From positions 1 to 13,601 of the forward strand of contig JALHPW010000052.1 of assembly GCA_022842255.1 (NCBI GenBank): DNA of 13,601 bases. Reading direction: 5' to 3'. Within the stretch, counting starts at the first letter, position 1. Every line of letters begins with the position of its first letter. Origin of the DNA: Saprospiraceae bacterium (GTDB lineage Bacteria > Bacteroidota > Bacteroidia > Chitinophagales > Saprospiraceae). The translations under genes and the position numbers were made by a program. Under the pieces are notes generated by a model. That model was not told the DNA's origin and ran no database searches. It worked only from the letters and a program-made list of their open reading frames with translations. Shown piece by piece: positions 1 to 7,797 of the stretch.

Positions 1-1
1 A

Positions 2-1111
2 AAAAGCATTCTCTTGCTCAGTTCCGAATTCCCCCCACAACCGGGAGGCATTGGCGAACACGCTTATAATTTGGCCCGAGTACTTTATGACGCAGGGTTT
101 CAAGTAACGGTTTTGACCAATTCACGCGGTCAGGAGGTGAGGCTGGAACAAGCGTTCGACGCAGGGCTACCGTTTCAGGTCAGAAGGATTTCACGCTACC
201 GTTTTCCTCTGATTACCTACCTAAAAAGGGTGCATGCGTTTTTCAATTGGTTACTCAAAAACCCCCGATGTATTGTTTTTGCCTCTGGCAAATTCTCACT
301 TTGGATGGGGGCTCTGGCGCACTCCTTTTTTTCAAAAAACAATTACTTAGGCGTGGTGCATGGCACAGAAATCAACCCCGCCAGCTCATTGGCTAAATGG
401 CTCACCAACAAGAGCTTAGCTAGGTTTAAAAAATTGATAGCCGTATCCAATTTCACCCAAAATCTGTTGCTACACCGCTGCCCAAACGCAAAGGTGGTGG
501 TCATCAACAACGGGTTTGACCCTAAAAAATTCAACGCTCGGAAAACGAGTCCCACCACCCCTACCCTCCTCAGTATCGGAAACGTCAGTCGCAGAAAAGG
601 CCAGCACAATGTGGTGCAGGCACTGCCATTCCTGCTGCGCGAATTCCCTGAAATACAATATCATGTGGTAGGCATTCCTAGCGAACGCGAGCGGGTAGAA
701 CAATTGGCCAAAAACTTGGGGGTTCAATCCAAGGTAAAATTTCATGGAGTGCTTGAAAACCAGGCCGTATCGAAGATGTTTGAACGCACAAACGTTTTTA
801 TACAACTCAGTGAAAATACCGAATCGGGGGACGTGGAAGGTTTTGGCATAGCCATTCTGGAAGCAAATGCAGTGGGGCTGCCTGCCATTGGTTCGAAAGG
901 ATGTGGAATTGAGGATGCTATCCGGGATGGTTTCTCGGGAAGACTTGTGGAGGCACATAACCCGCTGGAAATAGTGGAGGCTTTAAAAGAAATCCTTGAA
1001 AACTACCCAACGTATTCCGCCAATGCCCGCAGTTGGGCCGCGGAATTTACCTGGGAAAAACGTGGCCAAGCCTATATTGATTTGGTTGAAAGGCTCCCGC
1101 ACACCGCATGA
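2..1111 (+). CDS. Glycosyltransferase family 4 (5' end just outside window)
   Basis: This GT-B fold retaining glycosyltransferase would move a sugar from a nucleotide donor onto a lipid-linked oligosaccharide at the inner face of the cytoplasmic membrane. The frame is open from base 2 and reads KSILLLSSEFPPQPGGIG, the classic GT4 N-terminus with a Gly-rich acceptor loop. Only a few codons, including the start, are therefore probably missing; the in-frame TTG at 14 lies inside the conserved strand and is not a convincing start. In residues counted from that TTG, the C-terminal half has LLSIGNVSRRKGQ (about 185-197), the donor-domain basic loop, and EGFGIAILE (275-283), the E-x7-E nucleotide-sugar motif, followed by GLPAIGSKGCG. 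The length (about 370 aa) is normal. The stop overlaps the next start (ATGA at 1108). The sugar specificity cannot be read from sequence. Confidence 0.93.
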   Translation, partial: KSILLLSSEFPPQPGGIGEHAYNLARVLYDAGFQVTVLTNSRGQEVRLEQAFDAGLPFQVRRISRYRFPLITYLKRVHAFFNWLLKNPRCIVFASGKFSLWMGALAHSFFSKNNYLGVVHGTEINPASSLAKWLTNKSLARFKKLIAVSNFTQNLLLHRCPNAKVVVINNGFDPKKFNARKTSPTTPTLLSIGNVSRRKGQHNVVQALPFLLREFPEIQYHVVGIPSERERVEQLAKNLGVQSKVKFHGVLENQAVSKMFERTNVFIQLSENTESGDVEGFGIAILEANAVGLPAIGSKGCGIEDAIRDGFSGRLVEAHNPLEIVEALKEILENYPTYSANARSWAAEFTWEKRGQAYIDLVERLPHTA

Positions 1112-2220
1112 AACTGGCCATTATTTCGCATACTGAACACTATCAATCTGATGGGCAAATTGTAGGCCTGGGTCCCACAGTGCGTGAAATCAAGCATTTG
1201 CTCGACGTTTTTGAGGAGATTTGGCATGTGGCAGTGCTGCATCCCGGAACAGCTCCGGCGAGCGCATTGCCGTATCATTCAGACAAAATACATTTCGTGC
1301 CCTTGAAGCCTTCCGGTGGCCCAACATGGTCGGACAAATGGAAGGCGCTGTGGCAAATGCCGGAAGTGCTTGCAACCGTTCGGCAGACCCTTCAACAGGT
1401 GGATTGTTTTCAATTTCGGGCGCCCACGGGGATTGGAAATGTCGTCATCCCCTACCTGAGCCTGTTCTGCAAAAAGCCAGGTTGGTTCAAATATGCCGGC
1501 AATTGGGCGCAACAAAACGCTCCAATCGGCTACCGCTGGCAACGTTATTGGCTGGAGAAACTTCAAAAACGCCCGGTTACACTTAACGGCCATTGGCCTG
1601 GACAAGCACCACATATGCACGCATTTGAAAATCCATGCTTGAGCGAAAAGGAATGGGAAGAAGCCCAGGAACGCAGTCAAAACAAACGATTTGATGCTGG
1701 ACTGACGCTTTGTTTTGTCGGAAGCCTCACGCCCAACAAAGGTGCCGTGCAAATGCTCGAAGCGATCCGTAAATTGGATAAACCCCTCTTTGAAAAAGTG
1801 CTGATCGCTGGTGATGGCCCTCAACGTGCGGAACTTGAAATACTGGCAAAAAAGTGCCCTATTGAAGTAGAATTGCTTGGCTTGCAGGACCGCAACCAAC
1901 TAAATGAGGTGTACGCACAAGCTCATTTTATCCTGTTACCTTCTGAAAACGAGGGCTTTCCCAAGGTCATCGCCGAAGCGGCGGCGTATGGTTGCATTCC
2001 AATCGTGACAGACGTTTCCTGTATTGGCGAGTATATCCACCAGGCAGAAAACGGATTTTTATTGCCAGACAACTCGATGCGCAGCATCCAGTCCCAACTG
2101 GAGGGAATCAGGCCCTTGACCCATCATTTCCCAGCCCTGGCAGCTGCAGTTCGGGAACTGTCCCGAGCCTTTACCTATGAGCGTTATCGAAACCGAATCC
2201 GCGCCTTGATGGCGCCATAA
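1108..2220 (+). CDS. Glycosyltransferase family 4
   Basis: This 370-residue GT-B glycosyltransferase is the second in the run and probably adds one sugar of the repeat unit in the cytoplasm. The N-terminal acceptor domain (residues 1-190) is divergent. The C-terminal domain is typical: LCFVGSLTPNKG at 201-212, with the Lys expected to contact donor phosphate, LIAGDGP at 232-238, and EGFPKVIAE at 282-290, the E-x7-E motif, followed by YGCIPIVTD. The start is fixed by the ATGA overlap with the upstream gene and by MKLAIISH, a plausible first beta strand. No membrane segment is seen. The next gene begins four bases after the stop codon. Family assignment is firm; donor and acceptor are unknown. 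Confidence 0.92.
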   Translation: MKLAIISHTEHYQSDGQIVGLGPTVREIKHLLDVFEEIWHVAVLHPGTAPASALPYHSDKIHFVPLKPSGGPTWSDKWKALWQMPEVLATVRQTLQQVDCFQFRAPTGIGNVVIPYLSLFCKKPGWFKYAGNWAQQNAPIGYRWQRYWLEKLQKRPVTLNGHWPGQAPHMHAFENPCLSEKEWEEAQERSQNKRFDAGLTLCFVGSLTPNKGAVQMLEAIRKLDKPLFEKVLIAGDGPQRAELEILAKKCPIEVELLGLQDRNQLNEVYAQAHFILLPSENEGFPKVIAEAAAYGCIPIVTDVSCIGEYIHQAENGFLLPDNSMRSIQSQLEGIRPLTHHFPALAAAVRELSRAFTYERYRNRIRALMAP

Positions 2221-2224
2221 AACC

Positions 2225-3604
2225 ATGTTGGTCCAACTTTTCCTACGATACCCGCTGTTGGCACTGCTACTCCATGTAGGGCTAGGCTTTTTGTCGAAAG
2301 CGCAACCGGCCATGGTGGCGGCCTTGTACATGGTAATCGCACTGGTGGCAATGTTGGAAATTGTTGCTACCCGCGACAAAGAGCATCTGACCGCCTATTA
2401 TGGTCTTTATCTGACAGGGTTTGAGGTGTTGTCGCGCATGAGCAAGAGTGCTTTGTTTTGGGAGATTGGCAAATATTCCTGTATTGCCGTATTTGGAGTT
2501 GGCAGTATTTTTAGCTTGGTCCAAAAGAAGCGCCCGTACCTTTTTTTAGCGTATATACTCCTCCTAATGCCCGGCATTTTGGTCTCCGCAGCATACGGTG
2601 GAGCCGGGGAAGAACGCATCCGGGATTTGGTTTCGCAGTATTTCAGCGGACCGGTAGCATTATTGGCGGCTGGCTGGTATTTTTATCAACGACCTATGCA
2701 AAAAACACAATTGGCCTACTTGATACGGGTTGGGATTTTGCCCTCGGTGGCCGTAGTTACCTTGCTTTTCCTTGGAAAAAGTCTTTCCGAAATTGACTTT
2801 ATCGGTAGCTCCAATTTTGAGGCCAGCGGAGGTTTTGGCCCCAACCAGGTCTCCTCTGCCCTGGGTTGGGCCATTGTTTTATCTGTAGTCGGGCTACTCC
2901 TTGGCCTATCGCCAACGGGATATCGAGTACTCGATTTCACCTTGCTTACCCTTTTGGTTTTCAGGGGCTTACTCACATTTTCCCGGGGTGGGATGATGGG
3001 CGCATTTGGAGCCATTGGGCTTTCGGTACTGGTGCTTTTTTTGATTTCGAGCACATATCGAGCCCAAATGAAAAAACGCATGCACCGGATTGTTTTGAGT
3101 TCGATGGTTTTGCTCGCCGTGGCTTTTTTTGCCAACAACCTCACGGGGAATTTTTTGTGGTATCGGTATCTGGGAAAATCCACGTCCGAGGTCATACAAG
3201 GCCGAAGCAGTTCCAAACGTGAATATTTATCCGGGCGAGAAGAAATCATGAAAAGTGAGCTTTCAGCGTTTGTGGAAAACCCGATTTTGGGTATTGGAAT
3301 GGGGCGGGGCACCCTGTATCGGGAAGCAAGTGCCCGTACCCAGCGGATTGCCTCGCACACCGAATTCACCCGGATGTTGGGCGAGCATGGGCTTTTGGGA
3401 TTTGTGGCCATTGTTTGTGTGTTCATGGTATTACCCTACAAGCATTTCCGCCAACTCAAAAACGATGATAACCGCTTGTGGATGATGGTTTTGTTCATCC
3501 TGTCCATGTTCACGCTGGCCCACAGCGGGATGCGGATGGCCTTGCCCAGTGTGGCATTCGGGCTTGCCTTTTTGTGGATTATAGCGGATAAAAAAGCGGC
3601 TTGA
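2225..3604 (+). CDS. O-antigen polymerase/ligase-like membrane protein (Wzy_C-type)
   Basis: This 459-residue polytopic protein has roughly 12 hydrophobic segments (for example 7-22, 28-46, 83-121, 166-183, 209-228, 236-276, 288-304, 388-405, 418-434, 440-455). The layout fits the O-antigen ligase/polymerase (Wzy_C) family, whose members join lipid-linked repeat units, or transfer glycan, on the periplasmic side. Family-like motifs are visible: FGPNQVSSALG (204-214), TFSRGG (251-256) with an Arg near a membrane edge, SGREEIM (336-342), NPILGIGMGRG (352-362), and HTEFTRMLGEHGLLG (378-392) at the end of the large periplasmic loop (about 305-387). Its place among glycosyltransferases makes a Wzy polymerase more likely than a lipid A ligase, but sequence alone does not separate the two. 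Its TGA overlaps the TTG start of the next gene. Confidence 0.85.
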   Translation: MLVQLFLRYPLLALLLHVGLGFLSKAQPAMVAALYMVIALVAMLEIVATRDKEHLTAYYGLYLTGFEVLSRMSKSALFWEIGKYSCIAVFGVGSIFSLVQKKRPYLFLAYILLLMPGILVSAAYGGAGEERIRDLVSQYFSGPVALLAAGWYFYQRPMQKTQLAYLIRVGILPSVAVVTLLFLGKSLSEIDFIGSSNFEASGGFGPNQVSSALGWAIVLSVVGLLLGLSPTGYRVLDFTLLTLLVFRGLLTFSRGGMMGAFGAIGLSVLVLFLISSTYRAQMKKRMHRIVLSSMVLLAVAFFANNLTGNFLWYRYLGKSTSEVIQGRSSSKREYLSGREEIMKSELSAFVENPILGIGMGRGTLYREASARTQRIASHTEFTRMLGEHGLLGFVAIVCVFMVLPYKHFRQLKNDDNRLWMMVLFILSMFTLAHSGMRMALPSVAFGLAFLWIIADKKAA

Positions 3605-4605
3605 AAACCCTGCTCTACATCGGAAGTATGCGGGTCATGTCCATGATGGAAGAGCATGGCTCCCTGTTGGAAACCCATTTCAAGGTTTTTTACAGTTCCA
3701 GTCGGAAAAACAAATGGTTGCGCTTGCTGGATATGGTCAGCACCTTTTTAAAATCCCGGCGGGAAGTGGATTGTGTCATCCTATCGGTGTACAGTACGCT
3801 CAATTTCTATTACGCCTGGGTCATCGCCCAGCTTTGTAGGGTGTTTCGCAAACCCTTCGTAGCGTATTTGCACGGAGGAAACCTGCCCCATCGCCTGGCA
3901 AATTCGCCTTGGATGTCGCGCACTATTTTTGACCACTCGCTGGCCAACGTGGCCCCATCGGGTTATTTAAAATCAGCTTTTGAACGCTCGGGATTCAAGG
4001 TGCAACTGATTCCAAATTTCATCCAAATTGAAGATTACCCATTCCGATTACGGTCCAAACTTCGCCCGCGACTCCTCTGGGTTCGCGCCTTCGAACAAAG
4101 TTACCATCCCGAAATGAGCATCCGGGTGTTTGCACAAATCCAAAAAAAGTACCCGAATGCCCAACTTTGCATGGTTGGCCCCGATAAGGACGGAAGTCTA
4201 CAAACTTGCAAAAGCCTGGCAGCTGAGCTTGGGTTGGACGCACAAATCATATTCACCGGTGGCTTGCACAAACCGGAATGGATTGCTTTGGCCGCTGATT
4301 ATGACCTGTTTATCAGTACCACCCGTTTCGATAACACCCCAATCAGTATCTTAGAGGCTATGGCGCTAGGACTGCCCATTATTTCCACGGATGTGGGCGG
4401 AATGCCTTTTTTGCTCGAACATGGAAAGGATGGGCTGCTTAGTCCGGATGGGGATATTAACACCATGGTCAGCCACATAGAGCACCTATTGGACTCGCCT
4501 GATCTGGCCTTGAGCATCAGTCGGAATGCCCGCCAAAAAGCTGAAAATTTCGATTGGAAAGTGGTCGAAAAACAATGGCTTGAATTGCTAAACAGCGCAC
4601 CATGA
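3601..4605 (+). CDS. Glycosyltransferase family 4 with TTG start
   Basis: This 334-residue GT-B glycosyltransferase is the third GT4 enzyme of the locus. I chose the TTG at 3601 because it gives MKTLLYIGS, a first Rossmann strand typical of the family, and makes a 4-nt TTGA overlap with the preceding stop. The ATG at 3628 would delete that strand. Landmarks include FVAYLHGGN (86-94), VAPSGYL with IPNFI (117-141), the donor-domain strand LLWVRAF (158-164), LCMVGPDKDG (189-198) and FDNTPISILEAMALGLP (243-259). In the E-x7-E motif the first Glu is Asp244, a conservative change, and the second is Glu252. The last four bases overlap the next gene (ATGA at 4602). The rarer start codon may lower translation relative to its neighbours, although coupling could compensate. 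Confidence 0.9.
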   Translation: MKTLLYIGSMRVMSMMEEHGSLLETHFKVFYSSSRKNKWLRLLDMVSTFLKSRREVDCVILSVYSTLNFYYAWVIAQLCRVFRKPFVAYLHGGNLPHRLANSPWMSRTIFDHSLANVAPSGYLKSAFERSGFKVQLIPNFIQIEDYPFRLRSKLRPRLLWVRAFEQSYHPEMSIRVFAQIQKKYPNAQLCMVGPDKDGSLQTCKSLAAELGLDAQIIFTGGLHKPEWIALAADYDLFISTTRFDNTPISILEAMALGLPIISTDVGGMPFLLEHGKDGLLSPDGDINTMVSHIEHLLDSPDLALSISRNARQKAENFDWKVVEKQWLELLNSAP

Positions 4606-6032
4606 AATTCGCAGCCAAAGTCTACGCACAAAGTCCCGTTTGGTTGCAAAACCTAGGGGTCTCTGCCTTTGGGTATACCTGGCAACGAAGGCGTTTTGGG
4701 GGCATCTTCGAACCCGAGTTGCGGGGTTTCAAGGACCGTGAATCATTCAATAAAGCGCAGTTCGAAGCCTATCAAACCCTTCAGCTTCGCCGGCTGCTGG
4801 TCCATGCGTTTGAAACGGTGCCCTTTTATTCAAAAGCCTACAAATCATTGGGATTCAATAGCTTGAATTTGCAGCGGTTTGAGTTGAAAGACTTGTACAA
4901 ACTTCCTTTTTTAGAAAAAAACACCCTTCGAACCCTGGGCAAAACGGATTTGGTTTCCAACAAACCAGAAGCACGTGGTTGTTTTTTTGGCAGCAGTGGG
5001 AGCACCGGCACTCCTACCCAAATCCTCTTTTCCCCTGCGATGCACCAACGCGTTTCAGCGGCGACGGAGGCCAGGGTGCGGCATTGGGCAGGGCTCACCC
5101 AACACGACCCACGCGGGATGATTGGCGGTCGTAGAATACTGCCCGATGGCTCGGGGAAAGCCCCTTTTTACCGCTACAATTTTATTGAAAAACAAACCTA
5201 TTTCTCGGCTTACCATATCGCAGCGGCAAATGTGGCAAACTATCTGGAAGGCATGAAAAAACACGGGGTGACGTACATGACCGGATATGCGATGAGCAAT
5301 TTTTTCCTCGCCCGTTTTTTGGAAGAAAGTGGTCTGGAAGCCCCAACACTCAAAGCCATTTTACCCAGCAGCGAAAAACTCAGTCCCGAGATGCGTGCAA
5401 CGTTCCAAAGGGTGTACGGCTGCAAAACCTACGACGCCTGGGGCAGTGTCGAGTCTTGCGGAATCGTATCCGAATGCGAACACGGGCGCTTGCACGTCAG
5501 TCCGGATGTCGCAATCCTGGAATTTTTGGACCCCGATACCGGCCAACCCACAGCGCCGGGACAATTGGCAGAGGTAGTATGTACCGGGTTGCTCAATACC
5601 GACCAACCGCTCATCCGTTACCGCATCGGCGATTTGATGCGGTGGTCAGCCGAAACCTGTCCCTGCGGACGGGATATGCCTGTGATTCAAGAGATTGTGG
5701 GACGTATGGAGGATACCGTAATTGGACCCGATGGGCGAGAAATGGTGCGGTTTCACGATATTTTTAATGGCATCGGGTGCATTGTGGAAGGACAAATCCA
5801 ACAACATGATTTCACACACTTTGAGGTTAAAATTGTAACCGGCAAAACCTTGAGCGATTGCGACCGTCGGCTGATCCAACAGCGCATGTACAGCCAGTTG
5901 GGCAAAATACAAGTCGAAATCCAGGAAACCGGACACATCCCCCGCGGGCCAAACGGAAAATTTAAGGCCGTGATTTCAAATGTAAAAAGGCCCCAAAACC
6001 ATAGTCGGTCAACGCTGCACCAATCATTTTGA
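4602..6032 (+). CDS. CapK/PaaK-like adenylate-forming enzyme
   Basis: This 476-residue protein belongs to the ANL (adenylate-forming) superfamily, closest in type to phenylacetate-CoA ligase (PaaK) and to the CapK proteins of capsule loci. Such enzymes activate a carboxylic acid with ATP as an acyl-AMP. Motifs in order are GSSGSTGTPTQ (130-140, ATP phosphate loop), YDAWGSVE (277-284, the adenine/aryl-binding region), YRIGDL (340-345, with Asp344 for the ribose), VGRMEDTV (366-373, the hinge region), and PRGPNGKFKA (447-456, with Lys453 at the catalytic Lys position). Cys286, Cys292, Cys353 and Cys355 (CPCGR) could form a metal site. The key residues look intact, so it is probably active. It starts in a 4-nt overlap with a glycosyltransferase gene, so a role in decorating the polysaccharide with an acyl or amino-acyl group is inferred. 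The true acid substrate and acceptor are unknown. Confidence 0.88.
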   Translation: MKFAAKVYAQSPVWLQNLGVSAFGYTWQRRRFGGIFEPELRGFKDRESFNKAQFEAYQTLQLRRLLVHAFETVPFYSKAYKSLGFNSLNLQRFELKDLYKLPFLEKNTLRTLGKTDLVSNKPEARGCFFGSSGSTGTPTQILFSPAMHQRVSAATEARVRHWAGLTQHDPRGMIGGRRILPDGSGKAPFYRYNFIEKQTYFSAYHIAAANVANYLEGMKKHGVTYMTGYAMSNFFLARFLEESGLEAPTLKAILPSSEKLSPEMRATFQRVYGCKTYDAWGSVESCGIVSECEHGRLHVSPDVAILEFLDPDTGQPTAPGQLAEVVCTGLLNTDQPLIRYRIGDLMRWSAETCPCGRDMPVIQEIVGRMEDTVIGPDGREMVRFHDIFNGIGCIVEGQIQQHDFTHFEVKIVTGKTLSDCDRRLIQQRMYSQLGKIQVEIQETGHIPRGPNGKFKAVISNVKRPQNHSRSTLHQSF

Positions 6033-6058
6033 AACTCATTTCCGTCCAAACCTAGTCA

Positions 6059-7036
6059 ATGGAAGGGTTACCTGACTCGAAAGATGGGCTGGCGGTCATT
6101 TGCCCGACCTACAACGAGGCAAGCTCGATTGAGTCCGTCTTGCAGTTTTTTGTCTCCGCTTTACCTGCGGAAAAAGAATTGTGGGTAGTGGATGGTGGGT
6201 CAACGGATGGAACTACAGCAATTGTGAACGACTGGGCAATGCAACACCCAAATATCCATCTGCTCCACAATCCGCACCAAATCGTGCCCTATGCCCTGAA
6301 TATGGGCATCCGTGCCTCCAGAGGCAATCCTGTTGTTCGACTGGACGCACATACCCAATATGCCCCAGATTATTTCGAAGCGATATTGCGAACCTTCCAA
6401 TCTACTAAAGCCGACATCGTGGGTGGCCCCATGCGCCCACGCGGGGAAACTCCGGTCCAACAAGCCATTGGGCATTGCAGCTCCTGTGTTTTTGGGATTG
6501 GGGACAGCCAATTTCATCAGGAGCAACACGAGGGTTGGGTCGACAGTGTGTATTTGGGAGCCTGGAAGCGGGCCATTTTCGAACAAATCGGGTATTTCGA
6601 AACGGATTTGGTACGGAACCAGGACGATGAGTTTCACTACCGGGCCAGGCAAAAAGGCCTGAAGATTTACCTCCATCCTGAAATCCGTTCCTACTACACG
6701 CCAAGGGATTCCTTGAAAAAACTATTCCATCAGTATAATCAATATGGTTTTTACAAGCCATTGGTTTTCAAAAAAGTACGTCAAGGAATGCGATTGCGGC
6801 ATTTGATACCTACCGGCTTCGTTTTGTACCTTTTTAGTCTTCCAGCCCTGCTGTTTTGGCCTTGGTGGGCCTTACCTTTGGCAATCTATGCTGTCATGGA
6901 CCTGTATTTTAGCCTGTCGGCAAAAGTCACTTGGCCTGTGCGGGTCACCGCATTGGCCGTGTTTCCCACCCTGCACATTGCGTATGGTTGGGGGTTTTTA
7001 CGTGGATTATGGCACTGGAACTTTTGTCGAAAATGA
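6059..7036 (+). CDS. Glycosyltransferase family 2, ExoA-like
   Basis: This 325-residue GT-A fold inverting glycosyltransferase resembles the succinoglycan enzyme ExoA. It has ICPTYNE (14-20, first strand of the donor site), DGGSTDGT (45-52), RLDAHTQY (94-101, where the metal-binding DxD is DAH, as is usual in ExoA-like enzymes), and NQDDE (187-191, the acidic motif holding the likely catalytic base). The C-terminus from about 250 to 312 has two or three hydrophobic segments, so the enzyme is probably anchored in the cytoplasmic membrane with its catalytic domain in the cytoplasm. It lies 26 bases after the CapK-like gene and overlaps the methyltransferase by four bases (ATGA at 7033). It probably adds a beta-linked sugar to the lipid-linked intermediate; which sugar is not readable. 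Confidence 0.91.
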   Translation: MEGLPDSKDGLAVICPTYNEASSIESVLQFFVSALPAEKELWVVDGGSTDGTTAIVNDWAMQHPNIHLLHNPHQIVPYALNMGIRASRGNPVVRLDAHTQYAPDYFEAILRTFQSTKADIVGGPMRPRGETPVQQAIGHCSSCVFGIGDSQFHQEQHEGWVDSVYLGAWKRAIFEQIGYFETDLVRNQDDEFHYRARQKGLKIYLHPEIRSYYTPRDSLKKLFHQYNQYGFYKPLVFKKVRQGMRLRHLIPTGFVLYLFSLPALLFWPWWALPLAIYAVMDLYFSLSAKVTWPVRVTALAVFPTLHIAYGWGFLRGLWHWNFCRK

Positions 7037-7722
7037 CCCCGGACTACCGATTAGCCATTGAATGGGATATTGCTACTTGGAGCAGGGCTTTGTCGTTTTG
7101 GGTAAAAACAATCGAACAACGGCACATCAAGATGGGGCATGGACTGGAAATCGGTGCTCGGCATGGCGGACTCAGTTGGTTTTTTGCCAAGCAATACGGC
7201 AGCCAAATGCACTGCACGGACCATGTTTTACCCAGTGAAAATGCTCGTTTGTTGCATGAAGCGGCGGGACTGTCCAAGCTCGTTTCCTATCAGGTGGCAG
7301 ATGCTACCCGGCTCCCGTACCCGGATAATCATTTTGATTTTGTGGTGTTCAAATCCGTACTCGGTGCGGTGGGACGGGACAATCATCCAGAAAAACAGCA
7401 ACAAGCCCTCCACGAAATCTATCGGGTTTTGCGACCGGGTGCTTACCTTTTTTTTGCGGAAAACCTGCGTGGCAGTACCTTACATCAAATTGCCCGACAA
7501 AGTTTGGTGCCCTGGGGAAAAACCTGGAGGTATTTGACTATCAGCGAATTGCGTACTTTGCTGACTGAATTTGATGAAAAAGAAATCCATGCCACCGGCT
7601 TTCTTGCAGCATTCGTACCGCGTCCGACATGGCTCAAAAACATTGTCGCCCAAATAGACGCAGGTTGTTTTTTTATCCCAAATTCCGCTCGCTACGTGGG
7701 TTTTGGCTACGCACGCAAATAA
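7033..7722 (+). CDS. Class I SAM-dependent methyltransferase
   Basis: This 229-residue methyltransferase of the Methyltransf_11 type is predicted to be cytoplasmic. Motif I is GLEIGARHGGL (37-47, the SAM-binding Gly-rich loop), followed by MHCTDHV (59-65), VADATRLPYPDNHFDFVV (88-105, motifs II-III) and EIYRVLRPGAYLFFAENL (128-145, motif IV). The start at 7033 is chosen because it makes an ATGA overlap with the GT2 stop and gives MTPDYRLAIEWD. In-frame ATG codons further upstream (6931, 7009) would place translated GT2 sequence at the N-terminus. In this setting it may O-methylate a sugar or the chain end, or act on a group placed by the CapK-like enzyme; these are inferences. The gene ends where the tightly overlapping run of genes stops. 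Confidence 0.87.
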   Translation: MTPDYRLAIEWDIATWSRALSFWVKTIEQRHIKMGHGLEIGARHGGLSWFFAKQYGSQMHCTDHVLPSENARLLHEAAGLSKLVSYQVADATRLPYPDNHFDFVVFKSVLGAVGRDNHPEKQQQALHEIYRVLRPGAYLFFAENLRGSTLHQIARQSLVPWGKTWRYLTISELRTLLTEFDEKEIHATGFLAAFVPRPTWLKNIVAQIDAGCFFIPNSARYVGFGYARK

Positions 7723-7797
7723 TCACTCCACCACCCATCACTTCATCACCCATCACCCCTCCCTCCATCCCTCCATCACTTCATCACCAACTACCAT
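7716..7797. repeat. G-free C-rich tract with 16-bp direct repeat
   Basis: Eighty-two consecutive + strand bases contain no G, from the last sense codons of the methyltransferase up to the ATG of the acetyltransferase. The 16-mer ccatcacttcatcacc occurs perfectly at 7735-7750 and 7773-7788, with related pieces (cccatcac, ccctcc, ctccatc) between. The skew in base use is unlike that of both neighbouring genes and looks like an expanded simple-sequence spacer. The tract contains no promoter-like TTTG motif. Confidence 0.85.
7749..7771 (-). other. Potential G-quadruplex motif on the minus strand
   Basis: Read on the minus strand, this stretch has four G-runs of 3, 3, 4 and 3 bases separated by loops of 5, 1 and 4 bases, which fits the standard G3+ N1-7 pattern. 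The + strand has the matching C-runs. It sits 25 bases upstream of the acetyltransferase ATG, on the DNA template strand. The pattern is seen directly; actual folding is inference. Confidence 0.5.

Noticed and set aside
1279..1899. 206-codon minus-strand frame opposite the second GT4 gene
   Set aside because: It has no domain motifs and is fully covered by a sense gene with clear GT-B motifs.
2716..3426. Long open frame on the minus strand (236 codons) opposite the polymerase gene
   Set aside because: It lacks recognisable motifs, is basic and low in family-like structure, and lies wholly inside a well-supported membrane-protein gene on the + strand. It is explained by codon bias of the sense gene.
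6931..7032. Earlier in-frame starts for the methyltransferase (6931 and 7009)
   Set aside because: They would translate the GT2 C-terminal coding region in another frame. The 7033 ATG forms a 4-nt overlap like the neighbouring junctions and begins at family-like sequence.
7735..7788. Direct repeats considered as a CRISPR array
   Set aside because: There are only two 16-bp copies in simple-sequence DNA, with no regular unique spacers and no cas genes.
7703..7795. N-terminal extension of the acetyltransferase from ATG 7703
   Set aside because: The added 31 residues come from the G-free simple repeat and the end of the previous gene, while homology starts at the 7796 ATG.
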